A stretch of 33,188 nt of DNA from the NCBI GenBank assembly GCA_002753505.1, contig PEAG01000040.1:1-33188 (forward strand), given 5' to 3'. Positions 7,367-19,900 of the stretch are shown here, one piece after another. The notes beneath the pieces were generated by a model. That model was given only the letters and a program-made list of their open reading frames with translations. It was not told the DNA's origin and ran no database searches. Numbering within the stretch: the stretch's first letter is position 1; the number at the start of each line of letters is the position of its first letter. This DNA is from Magnetococcales bacterium HCHbin5. Its GTDB lineage: Bacteria > Pseudomonadota > Magnetococcia > Magnetococcales > Magnetaquicoccaceae. A program made the position numbers and the translations under genes.

Positions 7367-8053
7367 CTACAGCAATTTTTTCAACTTGTCCGCATCATCC
7401 AGAAACATGCGCACCGTCTCTTTGGTGTAGGGATGCACAATCATGCCCTGAATCAAACCGGGGGTGCAGGTGACAATATGGGCACCGGCGTCCAACCATT
7501 CGATAATATTCAACACCTCCCGGGTGGAGCCAATGATGATTTTGGCATCCAACTGCAAGGTATCCAGCAACGAACGCAACTTGGCAATCTCATCGCAGGC
7601 ATTGTAGCCCATATTATTGACGCGACCGCCAAACAAGGAGACATAGGTTGCACCCGCCATGGCGGCCAGCAGACACTGCTGGGCACTCATCATCGCCGTC
7701 ACATTGACCCGAACATCATGGCGGCTCTCCAGTTCATGGATCACCTCCAGATTTTCCATCTCCCCCTCCGGGCCATGAATGGTGATTTTGACATTGATGT
7801 TTTCCGCCAGACCGGCCAACATCTTGGCCTCTTCAATCATGCCATCCCGGTCATTGGTGGTGACCTCCACCGACAAGGGGAGGGGGGCGATCAAGCGGGC
7901 AATCTCGACGGTCCGCTTTTCAACCCCCTTCATGCCACCTGTGACACCACTGCGCAACAAAATGCTGGGATTGGTCGTCACCCCCCGGATAATACCCATT
8001 TTGCGATAGGTCTCGATCTCTTCTATTTTGCCGGTATCCAAAAAGATGGCCAT
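7367..8053 (-). CDS. Transaldolase / fructose-6-phosphate aldolase-like protein
   Basis: A 228-aa class I aldolase of the short transaldolase (TalC/FSA) family. Visible: FLDTG with D6 near the N-terminus, GVTTNPSIL (N28), the probable Schiff-base lysine K89 in NINVKIT, and VNVTAMMSAQQ in place of the usual N-x-T stretch. SLFGGRVNNMG and IIIGSTREV also fit the family barrel. ATG 8053 is preceded by AGGAGT. It is the first gene of a three-gene set with a glycosyltransferase and a HAD phosphatase, so it may make or rearrange a phosphorylated sugar for that pathway rather than serve the pentose phosphate pathway. Bases 8054-8125, between it and lon, show no clear terminator. Confidence 0.85.
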   Translation of the reverse strand: MAIFLDTGKIEEIETYRKMGIIRGVTTNPSILLRSGVTGGMKGVEKRTVEIARLIAPLPLSVEVTTNDRDGMIEEAKMLAGLAENINVKITIHGPEGEMENLEVIHELESRHDVRVNVTAMMSAQQCLLAAMAGATYVSLFGGRVNNMGYNACDEIAKLRSLLDTLQLDAKIIIGSTREVLNIIEWLDAGAHIVTCTPGLIQGMIVHPYTKETVRMFLDDADKLKKLL

Positions 8054-8125
8054 GGTGCATCACTCCTGGTTTGTTTGCATGGTTGTTGCTGAATAATGGG
8101 GCATTTCAAAGCGTGCCAGCCGCTG

Positions 8126-10582
<2,457 letters not shown>

Positions 10583-10680
10583 GCCATTATCCTTATACGT
10601 GTACGCTGGGAAGAGGTTCCTGCTGCAAATTTTGGGTATCTGTTTTGAGACAGCTGTTTTTTTTAATCTTTTAAATAACC

Positions 10681-10719
10681 GCAGGGGTCTGGGGACCATA
10701 ACGGCCCCCAGACCCCTGC
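10681..10719. terminator. Repeat-derived palindrome between clpX and lon
   Basis: GCAGGGGTCTGGGG (10681-10694) pairs with CCCCAGACCCCTGC (10706-10719), a 14-bp perfect stem around a short loop. The sequence matches the outer ends of the composite element joined face to face. It lies about 105 nt past the clpX stop codon and could terminate or process the clpX transcript. The rest of 10583-10824 holds an AT-rich stretch (10655-10680) and nothing else I can assign. Confidence 0.6.
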
Positions 10720-10824
10720 AATTGTTTTGAAAAAATTCAAAAAAGCACGGACATCACCGGCGCGCGCGGAGGCCGGTTCCCACCGACTGCAACAACAACC
10801 AGAGCCAAAGCGGATGACACCGTC

Positions 10825-12090
10825 TCAACCATGGGCCTCCATGGGTAAATCCTCATAGATCAACAGAGGAACGGCATCGTTTTCGATGGACTCCTTGTTG
10901 ATCACCACCTCCCGTACGTGAGAGAGGGAGGGAATATCATACATGATATCCAGCAGGACATTTTCCAGAATGGCCCGCAACCCTCGCGCGCCAATTTTGC
11001 GTTTGATCGCCTTGGTGGCTACCGCACGCACAGCCTCCTCGGTAAAGGTGAGGCTGACATCCTCCAACTCAAACAGCCGCTGATACTGCTTGAGCAGGGC
11101 ATTCTTGGGCTCTCTCAATATTCTGACCAGGGCCGCTTCATCCAACTCCTCCAGGGTGGCCACCACCGGCAACCGACCGACAAACTCGGGAATCAGGCCA
11201 AACTGCAACAGATCCTCCGGCTCCAACTGGGCCAGCAGATCGTTAAGCTTGTCTTTTTCCGATGTTTTTTTGATCTCGGAGCTGAAACCGATGCCCTGAT
11301 GCTTGTTGGAACGGCGTTCAATCACCTTTTCCAGGCCATTGAAAGCCCCGCCGCAGATGACCAGAATATTGGTGGTATCCACCTGCAAATATTCCTGCTG
11401 CGGATGTTTGCGTCCTCCCTGGGGGGGCACATTGGCGATGGTGCCCTCAATGATTTTCAGCAGAGCCTGTTGCACGCCCTCACCGGAGACATCCCGGGTA
11501 ATGGAAGGATTTTCCGACTTGCGGGCAATTTTGTCAATTTCGTCGATAAAAACAATGCCTCGCTGCGCCTTTTCCACATCATTGTCGGCTGCCTGCAACA
11601 GGCGCAACAGAATGTTTTCCACATCCTCGCCCACATAACCCGCTTCGGTGAGGGTGGTGGCATCGGCAATGGTGAACGGGACATCCAGGATGCGTGCCAG
11701 GGTTTGCGCCAGCAAGGTCTTGCCGGAACCGGTGGGACCGATCAGCAAAATGTTGCTTTTGGCAATCTCCACCCCGCCATCCAGACTGTTCTCCGCCGTC
11801 AACCGCTTGTAATGGTTGTAGACAGCCACCGCCAGCACCTTTTTGGCCCGGTCCTGACCAATGACATACTCGTCCAGGATGGTCTTGATCTCGATGGGGG
11901 TGGGAACACCACCCTGTTTGCGTCCGGTCTGCTCCTCTCTCTCTTCCTTGATGATGTCCCGGCAGAGGTCGATGCATTCGTTGCAGATAAAAACCGACGG
12001 GCCCGCAATCAGTTTGCGGACCTCATGCTGATTTTTGCCGCAAAACGAACAGTGCAATACGCTACCCGTTCCTGTCAATTTTTTTGCCAT
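10825..12090 (-). CDS. clpX: ATP-dependent Clp protease ATPase subunit ClpX
   Basis: AAA+ unfoldase that recognises substrates and feeds them to ClpP. 421 aa, normal length. The N-terminal zinc-binding domain has C14, C17, C36 and C39 ([18 protein letters not shown]). Then Walker [13 protein letters not shown], pore loop [10 protein letters not shown], Walker [13 protein letters not shown], and the ClpP-docking IGF loop in [10 protein letters not shown]. The C-terminal small domain includes [10 protein letters not shown]. It starts 16 nt after the clpP stop, so the two are almost certainly co-transcribed. Confidence 0.98.
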   Translation of the reverse strand: MAKKLTGTGSVLHCSFCGKNQHEVRKLIAGPSVFICNECIDLCRDIIKEEREEQTGRKQGGVPTPIEIKTILDEYVIGQDRAKKVLAVAVYNHYKRLTAENSLDGGVEIAKSNILLIGPTGSGKTLLAQTLARILDVPFTIADATTLTEAGYVGEDVENILLRLLQAADNDVEKAQRGIVFIDEIDKIARKSENPSITRDVSGEGVQQALLKIIEGTIANVPPQGGRKHPQQEYLQVDTTNILVICGGAFNGLEKVIERRSNKHQGIGFSSEIKKTSEKDKLNDLLAQLEPEDLLQFGLIPEFVGRLPVVATLEELDEAALVRILREPKNALLKQYQRLFELEDVSLTFTEEAVRAVATKAIKRKIGARGLRAILENVLLDIMYDIPSLSHVREVVINKESIENDAVPLLIYEDLPMEAHG

Positions 12091-12106
12091 TGTGTACTAC
12101 TCCCAA

Positions 12107-12724
12107 TCAGTGGACTGGTTCCGCACCGTCTTCTTCGTCCACAGTGCGTTTTTCAATCGTCTTGTCTGCCAGTCCATAAGAACAGGCCTCGGTGGCCGTC
12201 AAGAAAAAATCCCGTTCCGTATCCCGGGAGATGCGCCGCAAGGTCTGACCAGTATGATGGGCCAGAATTTCATTCAACCGTTCCCGCATCCGGGCAATCT
12301 CCCGGGCCTGGATCTGAATTTCGGTGGATTGACCACTAAACCCGCCCAGGGGTTGATGGATCATCACCCGGGAGTTGGGCAACAACAACCGCTTGTTCTT
12401 GGCCCCAGCGGCCAGCAGCACCGCCCCCATGCTGGAGGCCTGACCAACGCAAAGGGTGCTGACATCCGGGCGGATAAACTGCATGGTGTCGTAGATGGCC
12501 AGACCAGAGGTGACATGACCGCCCGGAGAGTTGATATAAAAATGGATATCCTTCTCCGGGTTTTCCGACTCCAGAAACAGCAGTTGGGCAATGATCACGT
12601 TGGCGACATGGTCGTCAATGGGCCCCACCAAAAAGATGACACGCTCCTTGAGCAGTCTGGAATAAATATCGTAAGACCGCTCACCGCGGTTGGTGGTCTC
12701 CACCACCATTGGAACCAAATTCAT
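12107..12724 (-). CDS. clpP: ATP-dependent Clp protease proteolytic subunit ClpP
   Basis: Serine peptidase forming a double-heptamer chamber; partner of ClpX. 205 aa. The catalytic triad is visible: S98 in GQASSMGA, H123 in [10 protein letters not shown] and an aspartate in [32 protein letters not shown] is the typical substrate-binding strand. ATG 12724 is preceded by AAGGG at 7-8 nt. The N-terminal propeptide is short, about ten residues. It lies 106 nt after tig; the gap shows no terminator or promoter I can call. Confidence 0.98.
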   Translation of the reverse strand: MNLVPMVVETTNRGERSYDIYSRLLKERVIFLVGPIDDHVANVIIAQLLFLESENPEKDIHFYINSPGGHVTSGLAIYDTMQFIRPDVSTLCVGQASSMGAVLLAAGAKNKRLLLPNSRVMIHQPLGGFSGQSTEIQIQAREIARMRERLNEILAHHTGQTLRRISRDTERDFFLTATEACSYGLADKTIEKRTVDEEDGAEPVH

Positions 12725-12830
12725 GCAAACACCCTTGTCTCACTGTAGCGTGCCATCATGGCAGAGTTTTCCCCGACGCACAAACCGTACCAGCTCTGGC
12801 CAACCCCTGTCTCTCAACCAACCCCACCGG

Positions 12831-14159
12831 CTACTCCGCCCCTTGTGCCATCAATTCGGCCAGGGTACACGACTTGTCCGTCACGGTGCTGTTCTGACCG
12901 ATCCAGTCAATCACCTGTTGCTCCAGCACGGAGGCGCGGAGGGTATCCATCCGCTCTTCACTCGACCGAACCCATTGCTTCATGGCGGCGGCCCGCTCCC
13001 CGTAGGCGGCCCCCATCTCGTCCAGTCGTGCAGCCACATCGGCCTCGTTGACCTCCAGCTTCTCCTTCTCGGCAATTTCTGCCAGCAGCAGCCCCAAAGT
13101 GACCCGTTCCTGAGCCGGTTGCACAAACTGGGCCGCCAGTTGCGTCTCATCCATGCCCATGTCAGCCAGGGTCACTCCCTGGCGTTCGTACTCCCGTTTG
13201 GCTTGTGAGGCCATGACGCGGCACTCCCGGTCCACCAGGCGACTGGGCAACTCCAGCGGATTGGCCTGCAGCAGTTGATCCAGCAGGGCCTTTTTGAAGC
13301 GTTGCCTGCTCTCCTCCTCAACCTGGTTACGCAAGGTCTGCTCTATCTCAGCCCGCAGGGCAGCCAGACCGCCCTCCTTCACGCCCACCAGAGTGGCCAG
13401 ATCATCGTCCAACGGCGGCAATACCCGCACCCGCACCTCGTGGACAGTACAGTCAAAAACCGCCTCCTTGCCCGCCAGGCTCTCCACCCGGTAGTCGGTG
13501 GGAAAGGTGACCTTGACCGCCCTGTTATCCCCGGCCACACAGCCGACTAACTGGGCTTCAAAGCCGTCGATAAACTGTCCCTTGCCCAGTTCCAGGGGGT
13601 GATTGCTGTTTTTGCCTCCCGCGAACCGCTCCCCGTCGATACTGCCGTCATAATCCAGCAACACCTGGTCCCCCATCACTGCCGGACGCCCCGCCTCGGC
13701 GACAAATTTGCTCTGTTCCGTGCGAACCTGCTCCAGCACATTGTCGACATCGGTTGCACTGATCTCTACCTGGTGGCGGGTTAATGCCAAGCCGGTGTAG
13801 CCTTTGGGCTCTATGGTCGGGTAGACCTGAAAGAGGGCCGTATAGCTGAAAGGCTCGCCCCGTTTGACCTTGCCCAAGGTCAATTTGGGCTCATGATCCA
13901 CCGGCTGCAGGGATTGCTGAGCCAGGGCCTTCGGGTAGGTCTCATGGATCAGCTGTTCCAGAACAACCCCGGACAGTTGATCACGAAAGCGTGTTTCCAG
14001 AACCTGTTTTTTGATTTTTCCCGGTCGGAAACCCGGCAGGCGGGCCGTCGTCGCCAGCCGTGCCAACTCCTGGTCCAGCAGCGCATCCACCTGATCAGCG
14101 GGGACGCTGATGGTGACTTCCCGGTCAAAAAGTGCTGTTTCTTTAACGATGACGTCCAT
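12831..14159 (-). CDS. tig: Trigger factor
   Basis: Ribosome-bound chaperone and peptidyl-prolyl isomerase acting on nascent chains. 442 aa, normal length. The N-terminal ribosome-binding domain carries the signature LPGFRPGKIKKQVLE. The middle FKBP-type isomerase domain (about 150-245) includes GDQVLLDYDGSIDG and FIDGFEAQLVG, and the C-terminal helical chaperone domain extends from about 250. ATG 14159 has GGAG 6 nt upstream. First gene of the tig-clpP-clpX(-lon) order common in proteobacteria. Confidence 0.97.
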   Translation of the reverse strand: MDVIVKETALFDREVTISVPADQVDALLDQELARLATTARLPGFRPGKIKKQVLETRFRDQLSGVVLEQLIHETYPKALAQQSLQPVDHEPKLTLGKVKRGEPFSYTALFQVYPTIEPKGYTGLALTRHQVEISATDVDNVLEQVRTEQSKFVAEAGRPAVMGDQVLLDYDGSIDGERFAGGKNSNHPLELGKGQFIDGFEAQLVGCVAGDNRAVKVTFPTDYRVESLAGKEAVFDCTVHEVRVRVLPPLDDDLATLVGVKEGGLAALRAEIEQTLRNQVEEESRQRFKKALLDQLLQANPLELPSRLVDRECRVMASQAKREYERQGVTLADMGMDETQLAAQFVQPAQERVTLGLLLAEIAEKEKLEVNEADVAARLDEMGAAYGERAAAMKQWVRSSEERMDTLRASVLEQQVIDWIGQNSTVTDKSCTLAELMAQGAE

Positions 14160-14191
14160 GGATCTCCACTCATTACTCGGTTAAAAATAAC

Positions 14192-14221
14192 ATAGTACCC
14201 TCAACACCCCGAATTGCGCAA
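14192..14221 (-). promoter_or_regulatory. Sigma-70-like promoter for tig
   Basis: On the minus strand TTGCGC (14216-14221), 18-bp spacer, TACTAT (14192-14197), about 33 bp before the tig start. Both boxes match the consensus at four of six positions. It lies in the divergent 210-bp gap between tig and the FHA gene. A plus-strand TATACT at 14285-14290 could be the -10 box for the FHA gene, but it has no convincing -35 box. Confidence 0.4.
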
Positions 14222-14369
14222 CGTATCCCGATGGAGAATCGGCAATCTGTAAATACAGCCTTTTCTCTGTCCGTTGCCTTCTGTTATACTCCATCTGCTG
14301 GGAGGGGTTTTTGGCGGCCCGGTTCCGGCTGCCAAAAACAACAACGCATCGGTGGGGAGAGTGTACGAT

Positions 14370-15098
14370 ATGGCAAGGGTTATCGTCAAATTCAGGGATG
14401 TGGTGCGCAAGAGCATCCCGTTGCAGAAAGAGACGACCACCATTGGTCGCACCCCCACCAATGACATTGCCATCGAAAACCTGGCCGTCTCGCGCCATCA
14501 CGCCGAAATCATCCAACAGGGGAAGGGTTTTTTCCTGCGCGACCTGACCAGCAGCAACGGCACCTTTGTCAATGGGGTGCGGGTGGTGGAGCAGCCGTTG
14601 CGGGATGGGGATACCATTCTGATTGGCAAACATATCCTGACCTTTGTCGAAAATGACGAACTGGCAGCCGCCATTGCGGCTGCACCCAGGAACAGTCAAG
14701 ATCCCGACACCTTTCTCCGCTCCACCATGGAGTGGGAAATTCCAGCCGAAGAGGTTGACGCCGAAACCACCCTGCAAATTCCTCTCCCCCGTCAGGTTGA
14801 CACCCCGGCCGCCCTGGTGGTCCGGGCTGGAACCCTGGCCCAGGAACGCTATCTGCTGCGGGGGGAGGCCACCATCATCGGTGCCGCCCCCTACGCGGAC
14901 ATCCGCCTGGTTGCCCCCAACGCCCCTGCGGTGGCTGCCGTGATCCGGTATCTGGGCAATCACTATGAAATCTCTCCCTCAGAGACCGGCCTGCTGTTGA
15001 ACAAACGCAAACTGATCCAACAACAACCCCTGGAGAACGGCCATTTGATCACCATTCAAGGGGTGGTGTTCGAGTTTTTGGCAGCCGAAGTGGATTAG
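14370..15098 (+). CDS. Tandem FHA-domain protein
   Basis: A 242-aa cytoplasmic protein with no signal peptide or membrane segment. The first FHA domain (about residues 5-90) keeps the phospho-threonine-binding signatures: TIGRTPTNDI, SRHHAEI and TSSNGTFVNG. A second FHA-like domain (about 155-240) can be followed through GEATIIGAAPYADIRL and NGHLITIQGVVFEF. It lacks the SRxH and SNGTxVNG motifs and so probably cannot bind phosphopeptides in the usual way. ATG 14370 is chosen because MARVIVKF begins the FHA fold and GGGGAGA lies 9 nt upstream. The next gene starts 4 nt after its stop, so they are coupled. No Ser/Thr kinase is in the window to supply the phosphorylated partner. Confidence 0.88.
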   Translation: MARVIVKFRDVVRKSIPLQKETTTIGRTPTNDIAIENLAVSRHHAEIIQQGKGFFLRDLTSSNGTFVNGVRVVEQPLRDGDTILIGKHILTFVENDELAAAIAAAPRNSQDPDTFLRSTMEWEIPAEEVDAETTLQIPLPRQVDTPAALVVRAGTLAQERYLLRGEATIIGAAPYADIRLVAPNAPAVAAVIRYLGNHYEISPSETGLLLNKRKLIQQQPLENGHLITIQGVVFEFLAAEVD

Positions 15099-15102
15099 CC
15101 AG

Positions 15103-16707
15103 ATGAATCGATTGAGCAGCGCACAAGAGGGGGCTCTCGGGATGGCTGAACAGAGTGGGAGGGCAGACACAGCAGGCTTGCCCGGGGTGCAAGGGGGCTG
15201 CTCTGCATACGAAAATGGCCTGCTGGCCTTGTGGGATGCTGTCATGGCAACGGCGACCGACGAAAGGGCAGCGGGGCGGGGGTTGGATCTGGCGACCATG
15301 ATTGACCTTGTCCAGCGTCACCGTGGGGTGGCACAACCCTCTGATTGGGTGGCCGGAGTGCAACGTCTCGCCGCCCATATCGCTCCCATCCAGCACCAAC
15401 TGGAGCAGGCCCTTGCACAATGGGAGCTGATCAAGGGGATAAAGAGCCATGCCCTGGGTCAACTGGATCAGTCGCTTCCGTTGCTGCAAAAAATTCTGGC
15501 CAGAGAGGCCGGTGAGGCCGGGCTGACCTCGCCCGCCCGTGATGCCGATCAAAAAAGATGGAATTTTCTGAAAGAGAACAGACTCTTTTTCCGTACCGTG
15601 TTTTTGCAGATGGATGCCCTGCGTGCCCGACTCGACCATTTGGAGCCAAAAGAGTCTCTGTTGAACCGACACAGTGTGGATCTGGGGCGGGATTTGGAAA
15701 AACAGGCGGTCATGCTGCATGATTTTTTGCAGAACAGCCTGGATTTTCTGGAAAACCGGGGGGATGGCGCGGGTTTGACCGCTGCCCTGGCGGCGTTGTC
15801 TTCCGCTCCTGCTGTCGGACAGACGGCTGTGCCGGTTACCTCGGCTCCTGTCGTGGCCTCTCCTCTCACACGCTCTGCCCCGGCAACGGTGACCCGCACT
15901 GCAGAATCGGTGGATGCCTTGGTTGATCGGGTGCGGGAGCGTTGTCTGCAGGCCAAGCAGGTGCTGTTGCAGATGAGCCTGTGGGAGTGGGATCTGCTGA
16001 AAAAACCGATTCCACCACCGGAACTGCTGCGTGCCATTCGCACCCAGCAACCTGCGGTGGACCGGGCCTGTCTGGCGGTGGAAGAGATTCTGGAGAGTCT
16101 GGAACGGCTGACCCGCTGGCATGATGGCGAACTGGGCGTGGTGCTCGGCAGCCACCTTTCCACCCTGGAAAAGTTGCAAGGGGAGGCGGACGATGCCCTG
16201 GAGCAATTACATACATTGTTTGATCGCGTCTCTTTGCCGGCCCATGTGGACCGTCGCTCTCAGCTGGCTGTCACCCGATTTTTGCAGGAGAGGGCGGCAA
16301 AACGGCGGGCCGGGCTGCCGCTGCCATCGGAGCAGCGTACGGATGCCAGCAGCCGTCGGGTGGATGAACGCATTGCCGTGCGGTGCCGCATTGAGGTGCA
16401 ATCGCTGGAGGGAGGCGTGCCGATACTGGGGGTAACCCGGGATGTCAGCACCAAGGGGTTTTGCCTGGAGGCTGATGGCGTACCCGGTGGCGTTGCTTCC
16501 GGCATGTTGATCAGCTTCAAAATTTTGTCGGATGCCCAGCGCACCCTGTTTTTTGGCACTTTGTACCGCACCAGCGGTACCTTGCTGGTCATTTTGTTGG
16601 ACGCCGGCTGTGAGACGCAGTTCATGACGTTGATTCGGGCGGAAATTTTACAAAATCGGGAGGAGGGGGCGGGGATCCTCCCGTTAAAGCCGACGACGCC
16701 CTCCTGA
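15103..16707 (+). CDS. PilZ-domain protein, 534 aa
   Basis: A soluble protein with a C-terminal PilZ domain (about 414-520), expected to bind cyclic di-GMP. The two binding motifs are intact: RxxxR in RRVDER and DxSxxG in RDVSTKG. Upstream is a mostly helical region with two segments of unknown function: KENRLFFRTVFLQMDALRAR (about 156-175) and, after an Ala/Pro/Thr-rich linker, MSLWEWDLLKKPIPPPELL (about 290). Both segments recur, almost unchanged and in the same order ahead of a PilZ domain, at the C-terminus of the 1590-aa protein encoded downstream, so the two are paralogous there. It starts 4 nt after the FHA gene. Effector target unknown. Confidence 0.85.
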   Translation: MNRLSSAQEGALGMAEQSGRADTAGLPGVQGGCSAYENGLLALWDAVMATATDERAAGRGLDLATMIDLVQRHRGVAQPSDWVAGVQRLAAHIAPIQHQLEQALAQWELIKGIKSHALGQLDQSLPLLQKILAREAGEAGLTSPARDADQKRWNFLKENRLFFRTVFLQMDALRARLDHLEPKESLLNRHSVDLGRDLEKQAVMLHDFLQNSLDFLENRGDGAGLTAALAALSSAPAVGQTAVPVTSAPVVASPLTRSAPATVTRTAESVDALVDRVRERCLQAKQVLLQMSLWEWDLLKKPIPPPELLRAIRTQQPAVDRACLAVEEILESLERLTRWHDGELGVVLGSHLSTLEKLQGEADDALEQLHTLFDRVSLPAHVDRRSQLAVTRFLQERAAKRRAGLPLPSEQRTDASSRRVDERIAVRCRIEVQSLEGGVPILGVTRDVSTKGFCLEADGVPGGVASGMLISFKILSDAQRTLFFGTLYRTSGTLLVILLDAGCETQFMTLIRAEILQNREEGAGILPLKPTTPS

Positions 16708-16728
16708 GAAAGGGGGGGGAGGTGAACC

Positions 16729-16862
16729 ATATGCGCTAACATAGTTGCGGTCTTTCTTTAAAACGATTGCAGGGGTCCGGGGAGCGTCACGCTCCCCGGA
16801 CCCCCGCAATCGTTTTAAAGGACTAGAAAAAGCATGGGTATAGCCATCATGTTAGCGCATAT
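16729..16862. repeat. Large self-palindrome built from hairpin repeat ends
   Basis: An outer 14-bp inverted repeat, ATATGCGCTAACAT (16729-16742) and ATGTTAGCGCATAT (16849-16862), encloses a 63-bp palindrome (16757-16819). The palindrome is centred on C16788, and its 31-bp arms have one mismatch. The inner part equals two ends of the composite element joined face to face with no interior. It begins 21 nt after the stop of the 534-aa PilZ gene and may terminate or attenuate the transcript before the next gene. Confidence 0.9.
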
Positions 16863-16917
16863 GGGGGGGTGAACACGGTGGACAGCAATTCACTGCGGTG
16901 GCTCAAGGGACAACAGA

Positions 16918-19900
16918 GTGGCTGAACTGACAACCATTCGGCGGGACAACCCGTTGTTTATTCGCTACGGTTCGTTGGTGGAGCGTTGTTTTGCCAACAA
17001 TGCGCCGGTGGGTGCCCCGTTGTCTCTTTTTCCCACGGTAGGGCGGGGGAGCAAGGAGGAGGGGGGGAGAAAACATCTGGATTCCTATGCCGACCCGGAG
17101 GAGATGGCGGCCGCGCAAAGATCGGTGGACAAACTGCGGGCGGCTTTGCAGGCAGAACTGGCGGCGGTCGCCGATGGTGGCCACAATGGCCCGTCGGTTG
17201 TCCAGCAGTTGCAGGATTTTCGCTTCGGATTGCAGCGTGGCAAGGAGGTGATGCTGGAGGAGAATCCATTTTACGGGTTGGCGGGCCTCTTTTACCGAAT
17301 CAATCTGACCGCCTTGAAAAATGCCTTTGTTGCCACTCAGCGGGAGGCTTCGGACAATCCGCCCCGCCCCATCACGGTCTCCCGTTCCTACCGCCATATC
17401 TGGAGCAGCGACAGCTCCATCGCCAGCCTGGGCCAAAAACTGCGGGAAACTGTGGGTAAAATGGGTTCGTTGGGCAAGTTGATTGTGGGGCTGTTGCTCT
17501 TTGCCGGATCTACCCTGACCACCGCCAAGGGGGTGATTGATCTGGTGCAACTGCCGGGTTTTATTGCACTGTTCGGGGATCGTCTGGCAGGCAGTGCCAG
17601 CGAATCGGCCCGTATAACTTTTGCCATAATCGTCGGTTTTACGCTCTCCTCCATCATTCTGGACTATAAAAGCCGCCTGTTTCTGGGGGCAGCGGAGTCG
17701 GGTCGGGTTTTTCGGGGCTACTATGTGGCGTGGCGACGTCATCCCCGCTGGGTGATTATCGCTGCTTTCTTGACCATGATCTCCATCTGGACCAACTATG
17801 ATGGCATTGTCCTGTTGCTCTCCAAAACCGAAGATTTGGCCTACCAGTGGCAGAAGATCGAGCAACAGGTCGGCAGTGCCATGGGGGATGCAACGAGGCG
17901 GGATACCGAAAATCCCGCCTCGTTGCGGGATCTGCAGGCCACTTTGCATAAACAGGCGGCGGCTGCCATTCTCCAGTTCAAAAAGGTACCGGAAGATGAG
18001 ATGAGTGGCGCGGCCTCCAGTGGGGTGGCCAAAATGGGGCCTCGCTACTGGGCCAAGCGTTTTATTGTAGAGGGGGGCTACCTTCCTGGTCAAAACGATG
18101 TGGCCAAGGTTTTCAAAGGCAGCAGTCTGGTGGGCCAGATTGATGGCATGCTGCGGCGTTCCGGCCTCGATTTGCAACAGGGGCTGGAAGAGAAGATCGG
18201 CCGGATTTTGGCAACATATGACAGTGCATTCCAACAGAGTGAACGGGCCGTTCAACAAAAAATGGCGGTCCTTTCCGGCAGGATGACCTCCAGGGAGTAT
18301 TCACTGGAAGGGTTGATCACCTTGTTCAAGCTGGAGTCCTACCACATCAACGAAGGGGTGCAGGGGATTGTTGTCCATCTGGAGGAGAACAAGGAGGCCT
18401 TTGCCAAAGCGGCCCGGGAGATCAACCAACTGGCAGAGAGCCATATCGCTCTGCTGCGGGAGGTGGACAAGACAGGCGTTGCGACAAACAATGACTATAC
18501 CGTTGACATCAACATGGGCATTCCCAAACTGGAAGCCATCGACCAGTTGAAACAGGGGAGCATCCCCATGGCCAAACGGCATAATCTGGTCGAGTTGAAA
18601 GAGATTATGCTGGAGCGTTATGGGGTTTTCCTGGGGGGGATCTTTCTCTTTTTCGTCCTGTTTCTCGCCGTTTTCATGGATCTTTCCGATCCCATACTCT
18701 ATTCGGCCATGGTGGCTCGCTGGGGTCGGCGGGATCGCCATTTTCTGGATGAAAATGTCAAACGGTTCCAGGAGTGGGAAGAGAACCATGTTCACCACCT
18801 GCACCGCTTTTTGGTCCGTTCGGATGTGCTGGCCCTGTTGCCCAAGCTGCCTACGCCCAAAATTTATCTTTTCCATCACCGCTATAACCATTTTCTGGAG
18901 GCTGTGGAGCCCCGGGTCAAGGATCCGGCCAGTCGCAGCTGGTGGGAGCGGATCCGGTTCTGGTTTTCCGGGCTTTTCCAGGGCTCCCGGATTGACCATG
19001 TGGAGGGTTACAACGCCCGTCAGACCGCACTGACCCGATGTTTGCGGGATCCTGAAACCTTCGCGCCCCGTATTCTGAATACGGTTTTTCCCGGTCTGTT
19101 GGAGCCGGTGCAGATCGGAGTTGACCATTTTGATTCCGTGTTTGACAAGATTTATGCCCGGATGAAACAGAATGAGCGGGAGTTTGAACAGGCTTTGGCC
19201 CGTTATGCACCGGAGTCGGTGGCTCCGGATCCGGTGGCTCTGGAGCCGATGGCGGTTGATGGCGAGTCGTTGCAGCGGCTGGGTCTGTTCCGGGGATCTT
19301 TTCAGAATACGGCCTTGTACGATTTGTGGTCTCTGCTGCGTTCCTGGTTCCGTCTGTTGCTCTGGCAACCCGTGGATGCCCCGTCTCCCACCTTTCCACT
19401 GACCCGCATCAGCCAGATCCGGGCTTTGGCCTTATCCCACTACCAGTCCCGCAGCCACATCAGCCAACTGGCCGAGTTTGTGCCCAGCCTGCGCCATTTT
19501 GTGCGGCAGCGTCTGTTTGTCATCAAGCAGGATCTGTTGCAACCGATCGGCGAGACGCTGGCTAAAATTCCCAATGGCAACATGCTGATCTACTCTTTTC
19601 GGATCCACGAATTGCAGGAGGAGTATGCGCAACTGGAGCGGGGCTTGTTGGAACTGTTGGGGCTCTCCCAGTTTCAGGGCATTCAGATCAGTGAGCAGAT
19701 GGTGCATACCATCGTAGAGCAGTCGGGTGTGGATGAGATTGCTGGTATCTATCTGCGTGGTGATCTTCAGGAGGAGATACTGGAAAAGCGTATCGGCAAG
19801 CTGGAGTTCCGGCTGGCGCGGGCCTACAAGCTGATCAGGGATCTGGTGGAGGGGCAGGATACCCTGATATTTACCTTGACCCGTATTCGGCGGGAATATT

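Noticed and set aside
10583-10699. N-terminal extension of Lon to 10699
   Set aside because: It would translate through the repeat hairpin and its sequence is unlike any Lon N-terminus; ATG 10582 has a good ribosome site and starts the family alignment.
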